Assembly: GCA_927405585.1 (NCBI GenBank)
Contig: CAKMJS010000111.1
Location: 1 to 51,724, forward strand
DNA from: an uncultured Desulfosporosinus sp.
GTDB lineage: Bacteria > Bacillota > Desulfitobacteriia > Desulfitobacteriales > Desulfitobacteriaceae
Direction: 5' to 3'
DNA: 51,724 bases
Shown here: piece by piece, positions 1-10,053 of the stretch
Position numbering within the stretch: the stretch's first letter is position 1
How the letters are laid out: every line of letters begins with the position of its first letter
Notes under the pieces: generated by a model
The model's input: the letters and a program-made list of their open reading frames with translations, nothing else
Told to the model about the DNA's origin: nothing
Database searches by the model: none
Translations under genes and position numbers: made by a program

Positions 1-1
1 G

Positions 2-841
2 CGAATTCCATCGGATGCGGGGTACCGGTATTTTGTGGATTGCCTTATGGATCCTCAAGCACTCAGTGAACAGGATCGCGAAACTATTGAGAGGGAAAGT
101 ACGAAGCGAATCCATGAGATTCAAGAAGTTATTTCCCATACGAGTAAGCTGCTCTCTGAACTCACCAATTTAACGAGTATTGTACTCGGGCCACAAAAAG
201 GAAAAAGCACGTTTGGAAAAATGCATTTTCTGCCGTATCAACCGGGTCAGGTTATCATGGTGATCGTGAAAGAAAACGGTGTGGTAGAAAACCATATTAT
301 CGATGTTGGAGAAAATCTCACAGCTGAAGAGCTTCAACATGTGGCCACAGTTTTCAATCAAAAAATGCGTGGGTATTCTCTTGGTCAGGTTAAAAGTAGC
401 TTGTTGCGTGAAATCTATAGTGAATTATCCCGACAGAGGTTACTGATTGATAATACGATGGATATGCTGAGGACTATTTTGGACGATACCGATGGCGAAG
501 AACGCGTTTATCTTGGTGGAACTCTCAATATGCTCAATCAACCTGAATTTAAGGATTTATCGAAGGTTAAAACTTTATTTCGAGTGTTCGAGGAAAATGA
601 ATCTCTGAAAAAACTCCTGCATCCTTATCATGAAGGGTTAAATGTCACCATCGGTGGGGAAAATATGTTAAAAGAATTTCGTGATTGTAGCTTGATTTCT
701 GCAACTTATAAAGTGAATGGGCTAACCATTGGGGCGGTGGGGGTCCTAGGGCCAACCCGGATGGATTACGCTAAAGTGATTAGTATTGTCGAATTTATGA
801 CTCGCAGTTTGACGGGAGTTTTGACGGGTAGAAGGTTATAA
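2..841 (+). CDS. hrcA: Heat-inducible transcription repressor HrcA (5' partial)
   Basis: HrcA represses class I heat-shock operons by binding CIRCE operators. The reading frame is open from base 2, so the gene starts before the window; the first visible residues (RIPSDAGYRYFVD) are the end of the winged-helix wing typical of HrcA. About 279 residues are visible, so roughly the first 65 of a ~345-residue protein are missing. The remainder shows the GAF-like central region and the C-terminal segment ending GVLTGRRL. grpE, dnaK and dnaJ follow on the same strand, which is the classic hrcA operon order. No CIRCE inverted repeat is visible in the window; it would be expected upstream of hrcA. Recognition is firm from residues plus context. 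Confidence 0.95.
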   Translation, partial: RIPSDAGYRYFVDCLMDPQALSEQDRETIERESTKRIHEIQEVISHTSKLLSELTNLTSIVLGPQKGKSTFGKMHFLPYQPGQVIMVIVKENGVVENHIIDVGENLTAEELQHVATVFNQKMRGYSLGQVKSSLLREIYSELSRQRLLIDNTMDMLRTILDDTDGEERVYLGGTLNMLNQPEFKDLSKVKTLFRVFEENESLKKLLHPYHEGLNVTIGGENMLKEFRDCSLISATYKVNGLTIGAVGVLGPTRMDYAKVISIVEFMTRSLTGVLTGRRL

Positions 842-944
842 GGGATAAAATTTTTATTGCTAATTTTGGGCTTGTAACTCATTAGAGTTGAAGGTCCTTA
901 AATCATAAACGTATGAAGTTATTAAGCACGAGAGGTGATTATGG

Positions 945-1550
945 ATGGTTCGAAGGAGAGATGAAGCTCTCAAAGATCAAAAATTAAGTCAGGATGAGGA
1001 TAGTATGGAGGGCAAAGGGCTTAAATCTGAAAAACCCATCCAGGATGAAACAAGCCAGGATGACAAGGATATGAACCCTCTAGAAAAAAATCTGACCTTG
1101 GAAGCGGAGCTTGTGAAGGCTAAAGCCAAAGCGGAAGACCTTTATGGTCAGCTGCAACGCCTGCAGGCAGATTTCGATAACTATCGAAAACGCACTCAAA
1201 AGGAAAAGGCTGAACTCATTAAATATGCGTCTGAACACCTAGTGGGGGATTTGCTTCCTGTGCTAGACAATTTTGATCGCGCCGTGAGTGCAGGTAAAGT
1301 CAATCCGGATTTTGCATCCTTTTCGCAAGGGGTGGAGATGATTCTTCGCCAATTGCAAACCGCGCTTAGCAAGGAAGGTTTAAAGGCCATGGATACTGTC
1401 GGCCAGCCTTTTGACCCAAATCTTCATGATGCAGTACTCAGAGTGGCTTCAGAAGAGCATCCCGAAAATACTGTTGTCGAAGAACTGCAAAAAGGGTATT
1501 TTCTCAAAGAAAAAGTGTTGAGACCTTGTATGGTTAAAGTTTCTAATTAG
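945..1550 (+). CDS. grpE: Nucleotide exchange factor GrpE
   Basis: GrpE releases ADP from DnaK. The 201-residue product has an acidic, low-complexity N-terminus (about residues 1-50), a long helical coiled-coil segment containing [11 protein letters not shown] (about 70-85), and the C-terminal beta domain ending in [11 protein letters not shown], as in the family. ATG at 945 is preceded by AGAGGTG at 931-937, a good ribosome-binding site. The ATG at 941 is in another frame. It lies about 100 bases after hrcA and 23 bases before dnaK, consistent with one transcript. Confidence 0.95.
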   Translation: MVRRRDEALKDQKLSQDEDSMEGKGLKSEKPIQDETSQDDKDMNPLEKNLTLEAELVKAKAKAEDLYGQLQRLQADFDNYRKRTQKEKAELIKYASEHLVGDLLPVLDNFDRAVSAGKVNPDFASFSQGVEMILRQLQTALSKEGLKAMDTVGQPFDPNLHDAVLRVASEEHPENTVVEELQKGYFLKEKVLRPCMVKVSN

Positions 1551-1573
1551 TTAATTTAAGGAGGAAGAAAATA

Positions 1574-3406
1574 ATGGGTAAAATTATTGGTATTGACTTA
1601 GGTACAACAAACTCCTGCGTAGCAGTTATGGAAGGTGGAGAAGCGGTCGTTATCCCTAATGCGGAGGGAAATCGCACAACTCCATCGGTAGTAGGCTTTT
1701 CTAAAACCGGTGAGCGGTTAGTCGGTCAGGTTGCTAAGCGTCAATCGGTCTCTAATCCCGATAAAACGGTCAGTTCTATTAAACGTCACATGGGTACCGA
1801 CTTTAAGGTTAGAATTGAAGACAAGACGTATAGCCCACAAGAAATTTCCGCGATGGTTCTCCAGAAACTTAAAACGGATGCTGAAGCTTATCTCGGTCAA
1901 ACGGTCACCCAAGCGGTTATTACGGTGCCAGCTTATTTCACAGACGCTCAACGTCAAGCAACGAAAGATGCTGGAGCCATTTCCGGACTGGAAGTGCTTC
2001 GGATTATTAACGAGCCTACCGCTGCAGCGCTGGCTTATGGCCTTGACAAAAAAGAAGATTCAACGGTTTTGGTGTATGACTTAGGGGGCGGAACTTTTGA
2101 TGTTTCAATCCTCGAATTAAGCCAAGGCATGGTCGAAGTGAAAGCGACGAGTGGTAATAACCATTTGGGTGGCGATGACTTTGATCAACGGTTGATCGAC
2201 TATATGGTGGCAGAATACAAGAAAAGTAATGGAGCAGATCTCTCCAAAGACCGTGTTGCCCTTCAACGTTTAAAAGAAGCAGCAGAAAAAGCTAAGATTG
2301 AGCTTTCCGGAGTTACCAATTCCAATGTTAATCTGCCGTTTATCACCATGACTGAACAAGGACCGCAACATATGGATATGAATATTTCGCGTGCCAAATT
2401 TGAAGACATCATCTCAGATCTCGTGGAATCGACCATTGGTCCCACACGTCAAGCAATCGAAGATGCTAAACTTTCTTGGGACAAAATTGATCAGATCATT
2501 TTAGTCGGTGGATCGACTCGTATCCCATCAGTCGTAGAAGCGATTAAGAAGTTAAGTGGAAAAGACCCTCACAAAGGGGTTAATCCAGATGAAGTGGTCG
2601 CTATGGGTGCTGCAATTCAAGGTGGCGTGCTCAGTGGAGAAGTCAAAGATATGATCTTGTTGGATGTTACCCCGCTTTCCTTAGGGATTGAAACCCTTGG
2701 CGGAGTCTTTACTCGGATCATTGAACGCAACTCTACCATTCCGACCACCAAATCGCAGACGTTCTCAACGGCTGCCGACAATCAAACCTCAACTGACATT
2801 CATGTTCTCCAAGGGGAACGCGAAATGGCCAATTATAATAAAACGCTTGGGCGTTTCCAACTGACAGGAATCCCTCCTGCACCACGCGGCATTCCACAAA
2901 TCGAAGTTAAATTCGATATTGATGCCAATGGAATTGTCCATGTGTCTGCAAAAGATATGGCTACAGGGAATGAACAAAAGGTGACGATTACTTCTTCCAC
3001 GGGTCTCTCTAAAGATGAGATCGAAAAAATGAAGCAAGACGCTGAAGTCCATGCTGAGGAAGATAAGAAAAACAGAGAGATGATCGACGCTAAGAACCAA
3101 GCGGATTCTCTCGCTTATCAAACAGAGAAAACTCTGAAAGAGTTCGAGGGTAAGGGGGACGCTGCTGAAGTCGAAAACATCAAAAAGGCTCTCGAAGATC
3201 TGAAAAATGCGGCGGCTGCTCAAAACCTTGAAGAAATCAACGCCAAAACAGAGGCCTTGAACAAAGTGCTCCATCCTTATATCGAAAAAATGTATCAAGA
3301 AAAAGCAGCTCAAGAGCAAAATGCTGGGGCACAGCCTGGAGCTGAAGAGCCTAAAAAAGAAGACGATGTAGTGGATGCTGAATTTACTGAAGTTAAAAAA
3401 GAGTAG
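1574..3406 (+). CDS. dnaK: Chaperone protein DnaK (Hsp70)
   Basis: ATP-dependent Hsp70 chaperone. The 610-residue protein has the nucleotide-binding signatures [13 protein letters not shown] near residue 5 and [13 protein letters not shown] near 170, then the interdomain linker region [10 protein letters not shown]. The substrate-binding domain and helical lid follow, with an acidic tail ending [13 protein letters not shown]. Length matches Firmicutes DnaK. AAGGAGG lies directly upstream of the ATG. It forms a unit with grpE upstream and dnaJ downstream, although a hairpin and a possible promoter lie before dnaJ. A 225-codon antisense frame at 2789-3466 is a shadow of this conserved gene. Confidence 0.98.
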   Translation: MGKIIGIDLGTTNSCVAVMEGGEAVVIPNAEGNRTTPSVVGFSKTGERLVGQVAKRQSVSNPDKTVSSIKRHMGTDFKVRIEDKTYSPQEISAMVLQKLKTDAEAYLGQTVTQAVITVPAYFTDAQRQATKDAGAISGLEVLRIINEPTAAALAYGLDKKEDSTVLVYDLGGGTFDVSILELSQGMVEVKATSGNNHLGGDDFDQRLIDYMVAEYKKSNGADLSKDRVALQRLKEAAEKAKIELSGVTNSNVNLPFITMTEQGPQHMDMNISRAKFEDIISDLVESTIGPTRQAIEDAKLSWDKIDQIILVGGSTRIPSVVEAIKKLSGKDPHKGVNPDEVVAMGAAIQGGVLSGEVKDMILLDVTPLSLGIETLGGVFTRIIERNSTIPTTKSQTFSTAADNQTSTDIHVLQGEREMANYNKTLGRFQLTGIPPAPRGIPQIEVKFDIDANGIVHVSAKDMATGNEQKVTITSSTGLSKDEIEKMKQDAEVHAEEDKKNREMIDAKNQADSLAYQTEKTLKEFEGKGDAAEVENIKKALEDLKNAAAAQNLEEINAKTEALNKVLHPYIEKMYQEKAAQEQNAGAQPGAEEPKKEDDVVDAEFTEVKKE

Positions 3407-3518
3407 GACGACGGGCTTCGTCCGATAAAGATTGGTGACGACTGAACGGACTACGAAACTTTGCAACTGGATAGAACACGTTAGATCTGGCTAGGATAAG
3501 GATTAGAGATAAACTTGG

Positions 3519-3560
3519 GGGTGCAAAGGTGTAAAGCCTTTGTGCCCGCCTTTGTTTGTG
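3519..3560 (+). terminator. Hairpin downstream of dnaK, possible weak terminator
   Basis: The arms 3519-3529 and 3537-3547 pair over 11 positions (two G-U pairs) around a 7-base loop. The following tract is only moderately T-rich (CTTTGTTTG). It may reduce read-through from dnaK into dnaJ or stabilise the upstream mRNA end. Function is inferred from structure and position only. Confidence 0.4.
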
Positions 3561-3605
3561 CAGTTAGTGAATTTTAATATTATTTCCATTTAATTGGATA
3601 TTGCC

Positions 3606-4803
<1,198 letters not shown>

Positions 4804-4819
4804 AAAGGAGTATAAACAC

Positions 4820-5761
4820 ATGAATTGGCGTGAGGTAGCGGTAACAGTTTCATCTGAAGGAGAGGAAGCTGTTGCCGATCTTTTTTATCAGTTAGGGTGT
4901 CCTGGTGTTAGTGTGGAAGATCCGGAGCTTTTACGCAGTTACATAGAATCTGGAGAGTGGGATTACCATAATTTTGGAGAAGTGGAGCTTACCGGGACTT
5001 CTGTGGTAAAGGGTTATTTCTCGGAGGATGACGAGCTGACTGATAAACTGAAAATGCTCGATCAGGGAATTCGGGAACTGCTCCAGCGCTTTTCGCATTG
5101 GGTTGTGCAGGCCAAAGGGATCTCGTTGAAGGAAGAAGATTGGGAAACTGCCTGGAAGGCTTATTTTAAGCCAATCCGTGTTGGTGGGCATTTTCTGATT
5201 AAACCGACTTGGGAGCCAGTTGAGCTCCTCGAAGGAGATATCGTCTTAGAGCTCGATCCTGGTATGGCCTTCGGTACGGGGACGCATCCTACAACGACGC
5301 TGTGTTTGAGAGCTTTGGAAGATGTGGTTCAACCAGGACATAGAGTGTTTGACCTAGGGACAGGCTCTGGAATTTTAGCGATCGCTGCAGCAAAACTCGG
5401 TGCAGAGGTGGAGGCGGTGGATCTCGATTCCGTCGCGATCAGAGTGGCCCAGGAAAACGTCGATTTAAATCAAGTCAACGACCGGGTCCGTGTCGTGCGT
5501 GGAGATTTAGGGACCGTGCTCACGGGGCAGGCAGATGTCGTGATTGCCAATATTATTGCCGATGTGATCTTAATCTTACTACCGGACTTAGAACGCATAT
5601 TGCGTGCGGACGGTGAATTTTTAGCGTCTGGGATTATTGAAAATCGAGCGGACGAGGTCGAAGAAGGATTGAAGGAAGCTGGATTTGAGATTGTGGAACG
5701 CCTTGAAGATTCTGGGTGGATTTTATTTCGAGCGAGGTGGGCCAACCATGAATCGGTTTAA
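4820..5761 (+). CDS. prmA: Ribosomal protein L11 methyltransferase PrmA
   Basis: SAM-dependent methyltransferase that methylates ribosomal protein L11. The 313-residue product has the N-terminal L11-recognition domain ([10 protein letters not shown]...) and then [17 protein letters not shown], the SAM motif [15 protein letters not shown] and ANIIADVI, all typical of PrmA. ATG 4820 follows AAGGAG (4805-4810). An upstream in-frame start at 4763 would overlap dnaJ by about 40 bases and lacks support. The stop overlaps the start of rsmE by 14 bases, indicating translational coupling. Confidence 0.95.
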   Translation: MNWREVAVTVSSEGEEAVADLFYQLGCPGVSVEDPELLRSYIESGEWDYHNFGEVELTGTSVVKGYFSEDDELTDKLKMLDQGIRELLQRFSHWVVQAKGISLKEEDWETAWKAYFKPIRVGGHFLIKPTWEPVELLEGDIVLELDPGMAFGTGTHPTTTLCLRALEDVVQPGHRVFDLGTGSGILAIAAAKLGAEVEAVDLDSVAIRVAQENVDLNQVNDRVRVVRGDLGTVLTGQADVVIANIIADVILILLPDLERILRADGEFLASGIIENRADEVEEGLKEAGFEIVERLEDSGWILFRARWANHESV

Positions 5762-6488
5762 AATTACGGAGCTGGGAAACGATGTCTTTTGGTTACGTGA
5801 TTCGGAACGAGAACACCTTGTCCGGGTTCTAAGGCTAAAACCCGGAGATATGGTGGTGGGTTTTGATAATAAGACCGGGATGGAGTATACCAGTGTCATT
5901 CAAAAGATTGAGGATAGTAGCGTAACCTGTCGGATTCTCAGTGCGGATCAGCCTGATGTGGAAGCCCATACCTCTGTTTACCTGGTGGCGGGTCTCTCTA
6001 AAGGGGAGAAAATGGAATGGGTGATTCAGAAAGGGACTGAACTGGGGATGGAGGGGCTTACACCGCTGCGAACGAAACGATCTGTGATGCAGCTGGAGGG
6101 GAGTAAAGCTCAGGATAGGGTCGTACGGTGGCAAAAGATTGCCTCAGAAGCAGCTAAGCAGTCCCATAGAGTTCAGGAACCTGTAATATCCAAGGTCTGC
6201 GATTGGCGAGACTTGGCTGAGCAGTTGCCCCCTGACACACAGTGGCTTATTCCCTATGAAGAGGAATTGACTCAGCGGCTGGCTTCTGTGCTTAAAAGCT
6301 TGGATCCCAAACGCCCTATTGCCATACTGATTGGTCCTGAGGGAGGGTTTGACCCAACTGAGGTGGCCTTTGCCCAAGAAAAGCTTGGGGCTCAGAGTGT
6401 GTCGTTGGGGCCGAGGATTTTGAGGACGGAGACGGCGGCGGTGGCAACGCTGACGATGGTGTTGGCGCATTTCGGGGACCTCGGGTGA
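5748..6488 (+). CDS. rsmE: 16S rRNA m3U1498 methyltransferase RsmE
   Basis: SPOUT-class enzyme methylating U1498 of 16S rRNA. The 246-residue product has the N-terminal PUA-like region ([10 protein letters not shown]) and the C-terminal SPOUT knot signature [13 protein letters not shown] followed by [16 protein letters not shown] 5748 has GAGGTGG (5734-5740) upstream. The longer in-frame start at 5685 lies deep inside prmA and is unlikely. The stop codon is followed immediately by repeat DNA, so the hrcA-rsmE transcription unit may end here or run into the repeat. Confidence 0.93.
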   Translation: MNRFKITELGNDVFWLRDSEREHLVRVLRLKPGDMVVGFDNKTGMEYTSVIQKIEDSSVTCRILSADQPDVEAHTSVYLVAGLSKGEKMEWVIQKGTELGMEGLTPLRTKRSVMQLEGSKAQDRVVRWQKIASEAAKQSHRVQEPVISKVCDWRDLAEQLPPDTQWLIPYEEELTQRLASVLKSLDPKRPIAILIGPEGGFDPTEVAFAQEKLGAQSVSLGPRILRTETAAVATLTMVLAHFGDLG

Positions 6489-6780
6489 GGGACTTGTGTC
6501 ACACAGCGCTCGGTGCTTACGACGCCGAGCAAACTAACCGCATAAGCTCTTAAAGTAAGAGCGGGGTTCATCCTTCGGCGATTAGTATTATTTTAAAGAA
6601 CACGCCTACGGCGATAATCTCCACTGGAGACTATCGTACCAAATTCGCCATCCTTGGCTCAGTTGGCGGCAGTGCCCGTCCTTGGGCACTGCCCCGTATT
6701 TGGGGTCGCTTACACGGAAGTTTGCTTTTCGGCTTACGTAAAGACGTCGCGCTCGTGTGACACTGCGTCCCAGGCTTAGG
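6485..6780 (-). repeat. Intergenic repeat element, inverted copy of 38690-38912
   Basis: This stretch matches the reverse complement of 38690-38912 over most of its length: shared blocks include GGGACTTGTGT, GAGCAAACTAACCGC, TTCGCCATCCTTGGCTCAGT and GGGGTCGCTTACACGGAAGT. It carries an extra ~60 bases (about 6570-6637) absent from the other copy. It holds two hairpins with RTCCTT loops, at 6647-6658 and at 6668-6693 (10-bp perfect stem). On the minus strand these loops read AAGGAT and AAGGAC. Antisense open frames across it are not convincing genes. Confidence 0.85.
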
Positions 6781-6954
6781 TCGGGAGGGACGGAACGAGG
6801 AGCGGGAGACGTTCGGGAGACGGCACATTTCATGTGCGCCGTCTGTCTTGGGTCGGAGAAGGAGCGGGAGAAGGGACGGTTCTTGACTTGCATTCGTGCA
6901 TCGTCTTATTACTGAAGTTGCATGACCACGAATTACGAAGAAGGTGGAATATTT
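6781..6954. other. Non-coding interval with a GGGACGGTTCT repeat motif
   Basis: No supported gene. At 6873-6900 it contains GGGACGGTTCT followed by GACTTGCAT and GTGCA. These are the reverse complement and relatives of the AGAACCGTCCC / ACTTGCA units tandemly repeated at 18551-18645. It appears to be accreted repeat sequence up to the mtaB ribosome-binding site. Confidence 0.5.
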
Positions 6955-8316
6955 ATGCCCTTGGAAGTTGAACATAGCAAAAAACCACCAACTGTGAATA
7001 ACGAAGCACGAGTTTGTTTTGTTACGCTTGGCTGCAAAGTGAACCAGACTGAAAGTGAAGCGGTGGCTCAACTTTTTAGGGAGGCAAAGTATCAGGTGGT
7101 CGGTGCCTCAGAGGAAGCGGATGTTGTGGTCGTTAATACGTGTACTGTGACGAATATGGGGGATAGTAAATCTCGCCGGGTTATTCGACGTATGATTAGA
7201 GAGCATCCGGAAAGTGTTGTTGTGGTTATGGGGTGTTACGCACAGACCGCTCCGGGAGAGGTCTTGGGTATTGAGGGTGTTGATCTCGTGCTCGGGACGC
7301 AGGATCGTATGAAGATGTTAGAATGGATTGAGCAAGTTAAAACTGAGCGAAAACCGCAAAATGCTGTACACGAGATTTGGAATGCGGAGGAGTTTGAAGA
7401 ACTTCCCCAACTCAGCGAAGAGCATCGGACGAGAGCACTCATCAAGATTCAAGAAGGGTGTAATCAATTCTGCACCTATTGTATTATTCCTTTTGCACGT
7501 GGCCCGTTGCGGAGTCGTCTACCAGAGAATGCTCTCGCGGAGGCACGTAGGCTGATTGAAGCAGGATATCCAGAAATCGTCTTGACTGGAATTCATACTG
7601 GGTATTATGGACAAGATTTAGGGGAAGAATTAGGGGTAGAATGGAACTTAGCTCGTTTAGTAAGGGAATTGGTCAAATTACCCGGGCTTTGTCGTCTGCG
7701 CTTGAGTTCGATCGAACCGATGGAATATACCCCTAAACTCATCGAGTGTATCAGCTCGTCAGTTAAGGTCTGTCCCCACTTACACATGCCTTTACAGAGT
7801 GGAAGCGATCGGATATTGAAGCGTATGAACCGACCCTATACTTTGAAGGAATACCGTAGTTTGCTGGAAAGACTTCGTCAGCGCATTCCAGAGCTTGCCA
7901 TCACGACGGATATCATTGCTGGTTTTCCAGGAGAAACGGAAGACGATCACGTCTCTACTTTAGAATTTGTGAGGTCCTGTGGTTTTTCCGGAGTTAATGT
8001 TTTTCCTTATTCAAAACGCAAAGGAACCCCTGCGGCAGACTATCCAGACCAAGTTCCGAAGCAACTAAAGGAACAAAGAGTCAAGGAGCTGTTGCTGGTT
8101 GCTCGTGCAAGTCAGGATGAGTTTGTTCGTCGCTTTACAGGGAGGCCTGTGGAAGTGCTGATCGAATGGATTGATCCGAAAGGATTTGCAATTGGGCATA
8201 CTCCACACTATATTCAGGTTCAAATACCGGTCAATGAACACGGGAAGCTGTATAAAGCGGGGCAGTTCGTAACGGTCATTCTGGAGGAACATCATTTAAA
8301 GCAATCTTCCAATTGA
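6955..8316 (+). CDS. mtaB: tRNA t6A methylthiotransferase MtaB
   Basis: Radical-SAM methylthiotransferase converting t6A37 to ms2t6A37 in tRNA. The 453-residue product has the N-terminal UPF0004 domain (FVTLGCKVNQTES, then cysteines near VVNTCTV and VMGCYA), the radical-SAM cluster motif CNQFCTYC, and a C-terminal TRAM-like region. The GCKVNQTES signature favours MtaB over MiaB or RimO. ATG 6955 has AAGGTGG (6941-6947) upstream; the in-frame ATG at 6922 has no ribosome-binding site. In related genomes it follows rsmE directly, as here except for the inserted repeat. Confidence 0.93.
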   Translation: MPLEVEHSKKPPTVNNEARVCFVTLGCKVNQTESEAVAQLFREAKYQVVGASEEADVVVVNTCTVTNMGDSKSRRVIRRMIREHPESVVVVMGCYAQTAPGEVLGIEGVDLVLGTQDRMKMLEWIEQVKTERKPQNAVHEIWNAEEFEELPQLSEEHRTRALIKIQEGCNQFCTYCIIPFARGPLRSRLPENALAEARRLIEAGYPEIVLTGIHTGYYGQDLGEELGVEWNLARLVRELVKLPGLCRLRLSSIEPMEYTPKLIECISSSVKVCPHLHMPLQSGSDRILKRMNRPYTLKEYRSLLERLRQRIPELAITTDIIAGFPGETEDDHVSTLEFVRSCGFSGVNVFPYSKRKGTPAADYPDQVPKQLKEQRVKELLLVARASQDEFVRRFTGRPVEVLIEWIDPKGFAIGHTPHYIQVQIPVNEHGKLYKAGQFVTVILEEHHLKQSSN

Positions 8317-8508
8317 GGCAAGGTAGTTCAAGGAGTTCAAATTTGTTCAAGGCAATGCGAGGCAGGCAGGCAAGGCAAGGCACCGCACCGAACCGCACCG
8401 CACTCAGGCGGACGTTGATAAGAGCGTGGTAGAGTAAAAATCTATTAACTTGTGAATGATACAGTGAATTAAAATGCTCTGGTGGAATATGATAAGGGAG
8501 GTAAGAAA
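8317..8508. other. Low-complexity intergenic tract
   Basis: About 8320-8405 consists of short degenerate tandem units: AGGCAGGCAGGCAAGGCAAGG at 8361-8381 and then a CCGCA/CCGAA unit repeated four times. No gene, terminator or promoter is clear. The remainder leads to the ribosome-binding site of the HIT gene. Confidence 0.6.
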
Positions 8509-8859
8509 ATGCAAGTGTCGGATTGCATCTTTTGTAAAATTGCCCAACGTGAAATTCCTAGTGAAATTGTCTATGAAGACGACGAGATTCTCGCCTTCAA
8601 GGATATCCAACCGTTGGCGCCTGTGCATCTGGTCATCATTCCAAAAATCCATTTGCGGAGTCTTAATGAGGTTAACCCAGAACACGAACGATTAATTGGC
8701 CACATTTTCGGTGTAATTTGTCGTTTAGCAGAGGAGTTAGGTGTAGCAGCGACTGGTTATAGAGTGGTCACTAATACTGGGACTGATGGGGGACAAGTTG
8801 TGGGACATCTACATTTTCATTTGCTCGGGGGTCAGGCTCTAGAGGCTAAGATCGGATGA
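8509..8859 (+). CDS. HIT family (histidine triad) nucleotide-binding protein
   Basis: Small HINT-like protein of 116 residues, likely a purine nucleoside phosphoramidate hydrolase; physiological substrate unknown. It begins MQVSDCIFCKIAQREIPSE, typical of HINT proteins with the CxxC pair. It ends with the histidine triad HLHFHLLGG (His100, 102, 104). The start at 8509 follows GGGAGGT at 8496-8502; an upstream in-frame ATG at 8482 is not supported. Its place between mtaB and rpsU is common in clostridia. Confidence 0.94.
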   Translation: MQVSDCIFCKIAQREIPSEIVYEDDEILAFKDIQPLAPVHLVIIPKIHLRSLNEVNPEHERLIGHIFGVICRLAEELGVAATGYRVVTNTGTDGGQVVGHLHFHLLGGQALEAKIG

Positions 8860-8915
8860 TTTAGAGTATTTGTTGCATAGATACCCTCTAGGGGTAATTA
8901 GTGGGTTAGCTATAC

Positions 8916-8944
8916 TTGACGCAAACTACTTCATCCAGTATAAT
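8916..8944 (+). promoter_or_regulatory. Sigma-A promoter of rpsU
   Basis: TTGACG (8916-8921), a 17-base spacer, and a perfect TATAAT (8939-8944), about 47 bases before the rpsU start. Near-consensus strength suits a ribosomal protein gene. Confidence 0.85.
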
Positions 8945-8990
8945 AATAAAGGTATATTTGTGATGATCCAGTGGAGGGAGGGATAAGACA

Positions 8991-9167
8991 ATGAGTGAAG
9001 TCAAAGTTGGTAAAAACGAATCCCTTGATGCCGCACTCCGCCGGTTCAAGCGTACTTGTCAAAAGGCAGGGGTTAGTGCAGAAGCTCGTAAGCACGAGGC
9101 ATATGAGAAACCAAGTGTGAAGAAAAAGAAAAAATCCGAAGCTGCACGTAAACGCAAGTTCAAGTAA
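8991..9167 (+). CDS. rpsU: Small ribosomal subunit protein bS21
   Basis: Component of the 30S subunit. The 58-residue, strongly basic protein has the bS21 pattern: [20 protein letters not shown], then [18 protein letters not shown] and a basic tail ending RKRKFK. The ATG follows GGAGGGAGG. A near-consensus promoter lies just upstream. The GatB/YqeY gene starts 13 bases after the stop, the order seen in many Firmicutes. Confidence 0.97.
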   Translation: MSEVKVGKNESLDAALRRFKRTCQKAGVSAEARKHEAYEKPSVKKKKKSEAARKRKFK

Positions 9168-9180
9168 GGAGTGTCTCGAA

Positions 9181-9633
9181 TTGACCCTGAAAGATCGCCT
9201 CGTTGAGGATATGAAGGTTGCCATGAAGGCCAAAGAGGAGGGGAAGGTAAGACTTTCCGTCATCCGAATGGCCAGGGCTGCCATAAAAAATGCTGAGATT
9301 GACAAGAGAATCGAGTTCAATGATGATCAAGTCATCGAAGTATTAGCACATCAAGTGAAACAACGTCGGGATTCGCTTGAAGTATATGAGAATGCAGGTC
9401 GCCCCGAAACGGTTAAGGCTCTAGAAGAGGAACTGGTTATTCTAATGGATTACCTTCCTCAACAGCTTTCCGAAGGGGAAATTCGCCAACTCGTCCAGGA
9501 GACCATCGCTATGGTAGGAGCTCAGGGTCTTAAGGACCTTGGGAAAGTCATGGGTACATTAACACCTAAGACAAAAGGCCGTGCAGATGGCAAAGCTGTC
9601 AATCAGATTGTACGCGAAATTCTAGGGGCATAA
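9181..9633 (+). CDS. GatB/YqeY domain-containing protein
   Basis: YqeY-type protein of 150 residues, resembling the tail domain of the GatB amidotransferase subunit; probably tRNA-associated, exact role unknown. It starts MTLKDRLVEDMKVAMKAKEE and ends with the conserved KGRADGKAVNQIVREIL. The start codon is TTG with AAGGAG at 9166-9171. Co-transcribed with rpsU and followed by a strong terminator. Confidence 0.93.
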   Translation: MTLKDRLVEDMKVAMKAKEEGKVRLSVIRMARAAIKNAEIDKRIEFNDDQVIEVLAHQVKQRRDSLEVYENAGRPETVKALEEELVILMDYLPQQLSEGEIRQLVQETIAMVGAQGLKDLGKVMGTLTPKTKGRADGKAVNQIVREILGA

Positions 9634-9655
9634 CATTTAATATTTGCTGAAGAGG

Positions 9656-9691
9656 CCGGTTACACATTCGTTGTAACCGGGTCTTTTTTTT
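9656..9691 (+). terminator. Rho-independent terminator after yqeY
   Basis: Perfect 9-bp stem (9656-9664 with 9672-9680), 7-base loop, followed by eight T residues at 9684-9691. It ends the rpsU-yqeY transcript. Confidence 0.92.
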
Positions 9692-9771
9692 AGGTTCAAA
9701 CAATTCGATGAAAGGCTTGGACTATTTTTGTGCTTCCCTTCATAACTATCATACAGAAGGGAGGTCTTTTG

Positions 9772-10053
9772 ATGTTCAAAAAAATACAAACGAGTGTCGG
9801 AGATATTTTGGATTTTCCACCAGATGCAGTGGGAGAAGGTCCCAAAATTACGATAACCGGACGGCGACAAATTCTGGTGGAGAATTATCTTAGTATTGTT
9901 AACTTTTCTGAGGAAGAAATTCGTTTGGAAACCGCGGAAGGAGATGTCTGTTTCGGAGGGAAGGAGTTAGTGCTAAAGGTCTTACTATCAACGGAACTCC
10001 GAATTGAAGGGGAGCTTTCCTCCTTAACCTTCAAAGGAGGGGAGATCAAATAA
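9772..10053 (+). CDS. yqfC: Sporulation protein YqfC
   Basis: YqfC-family protein of 93 residues, expressed in the mother cell during sporulation in Bacillus. It begins MFKKIQTSVGDILDFPPD and contains the family pattern ITITGRRQILVENYLSI. The ATG follows AGGGAGGT; a longer in-frame start at 9730 would lie inside the gap without a ribosome-binding site. The stop overlaps the yqfD start (TAATG), showing tight coupling. Confidence 0.92.
   Translation: MFKKIQTSVGDILDFPPDAVGEGPKITITGRRQILVENYLSIVNFSEEEIRLETAEGDVCFGGKELVLKVLLSTELRIEGELSSLTFKGGEIK

Noticed and set aside
841-944. CIRCE operator between hrcA and grpE
   Set aside because: No TTAGCACTC-N9-GAGTGCTAA-like repeat is present; the operator would be expected upstream of hrcA, outside the window.
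2789-3466. 225-codon minus-strand open frame opposite dnaK
   Set aside because: Lies opposite the conserved dnaK coding sequence, is Phe/Leu/Ser-rich as expected for an antisense shadow, and has no family resemblance.
6606-7071. Two minus-strand open frames across the repeat upstream of mtaB
   Set aside because: They cover the repeat element and the mtaB 5' end. Their similarity to the frame at 38431-38865 is explained by the DNA repeat itself; there is no ribosome-binding site.
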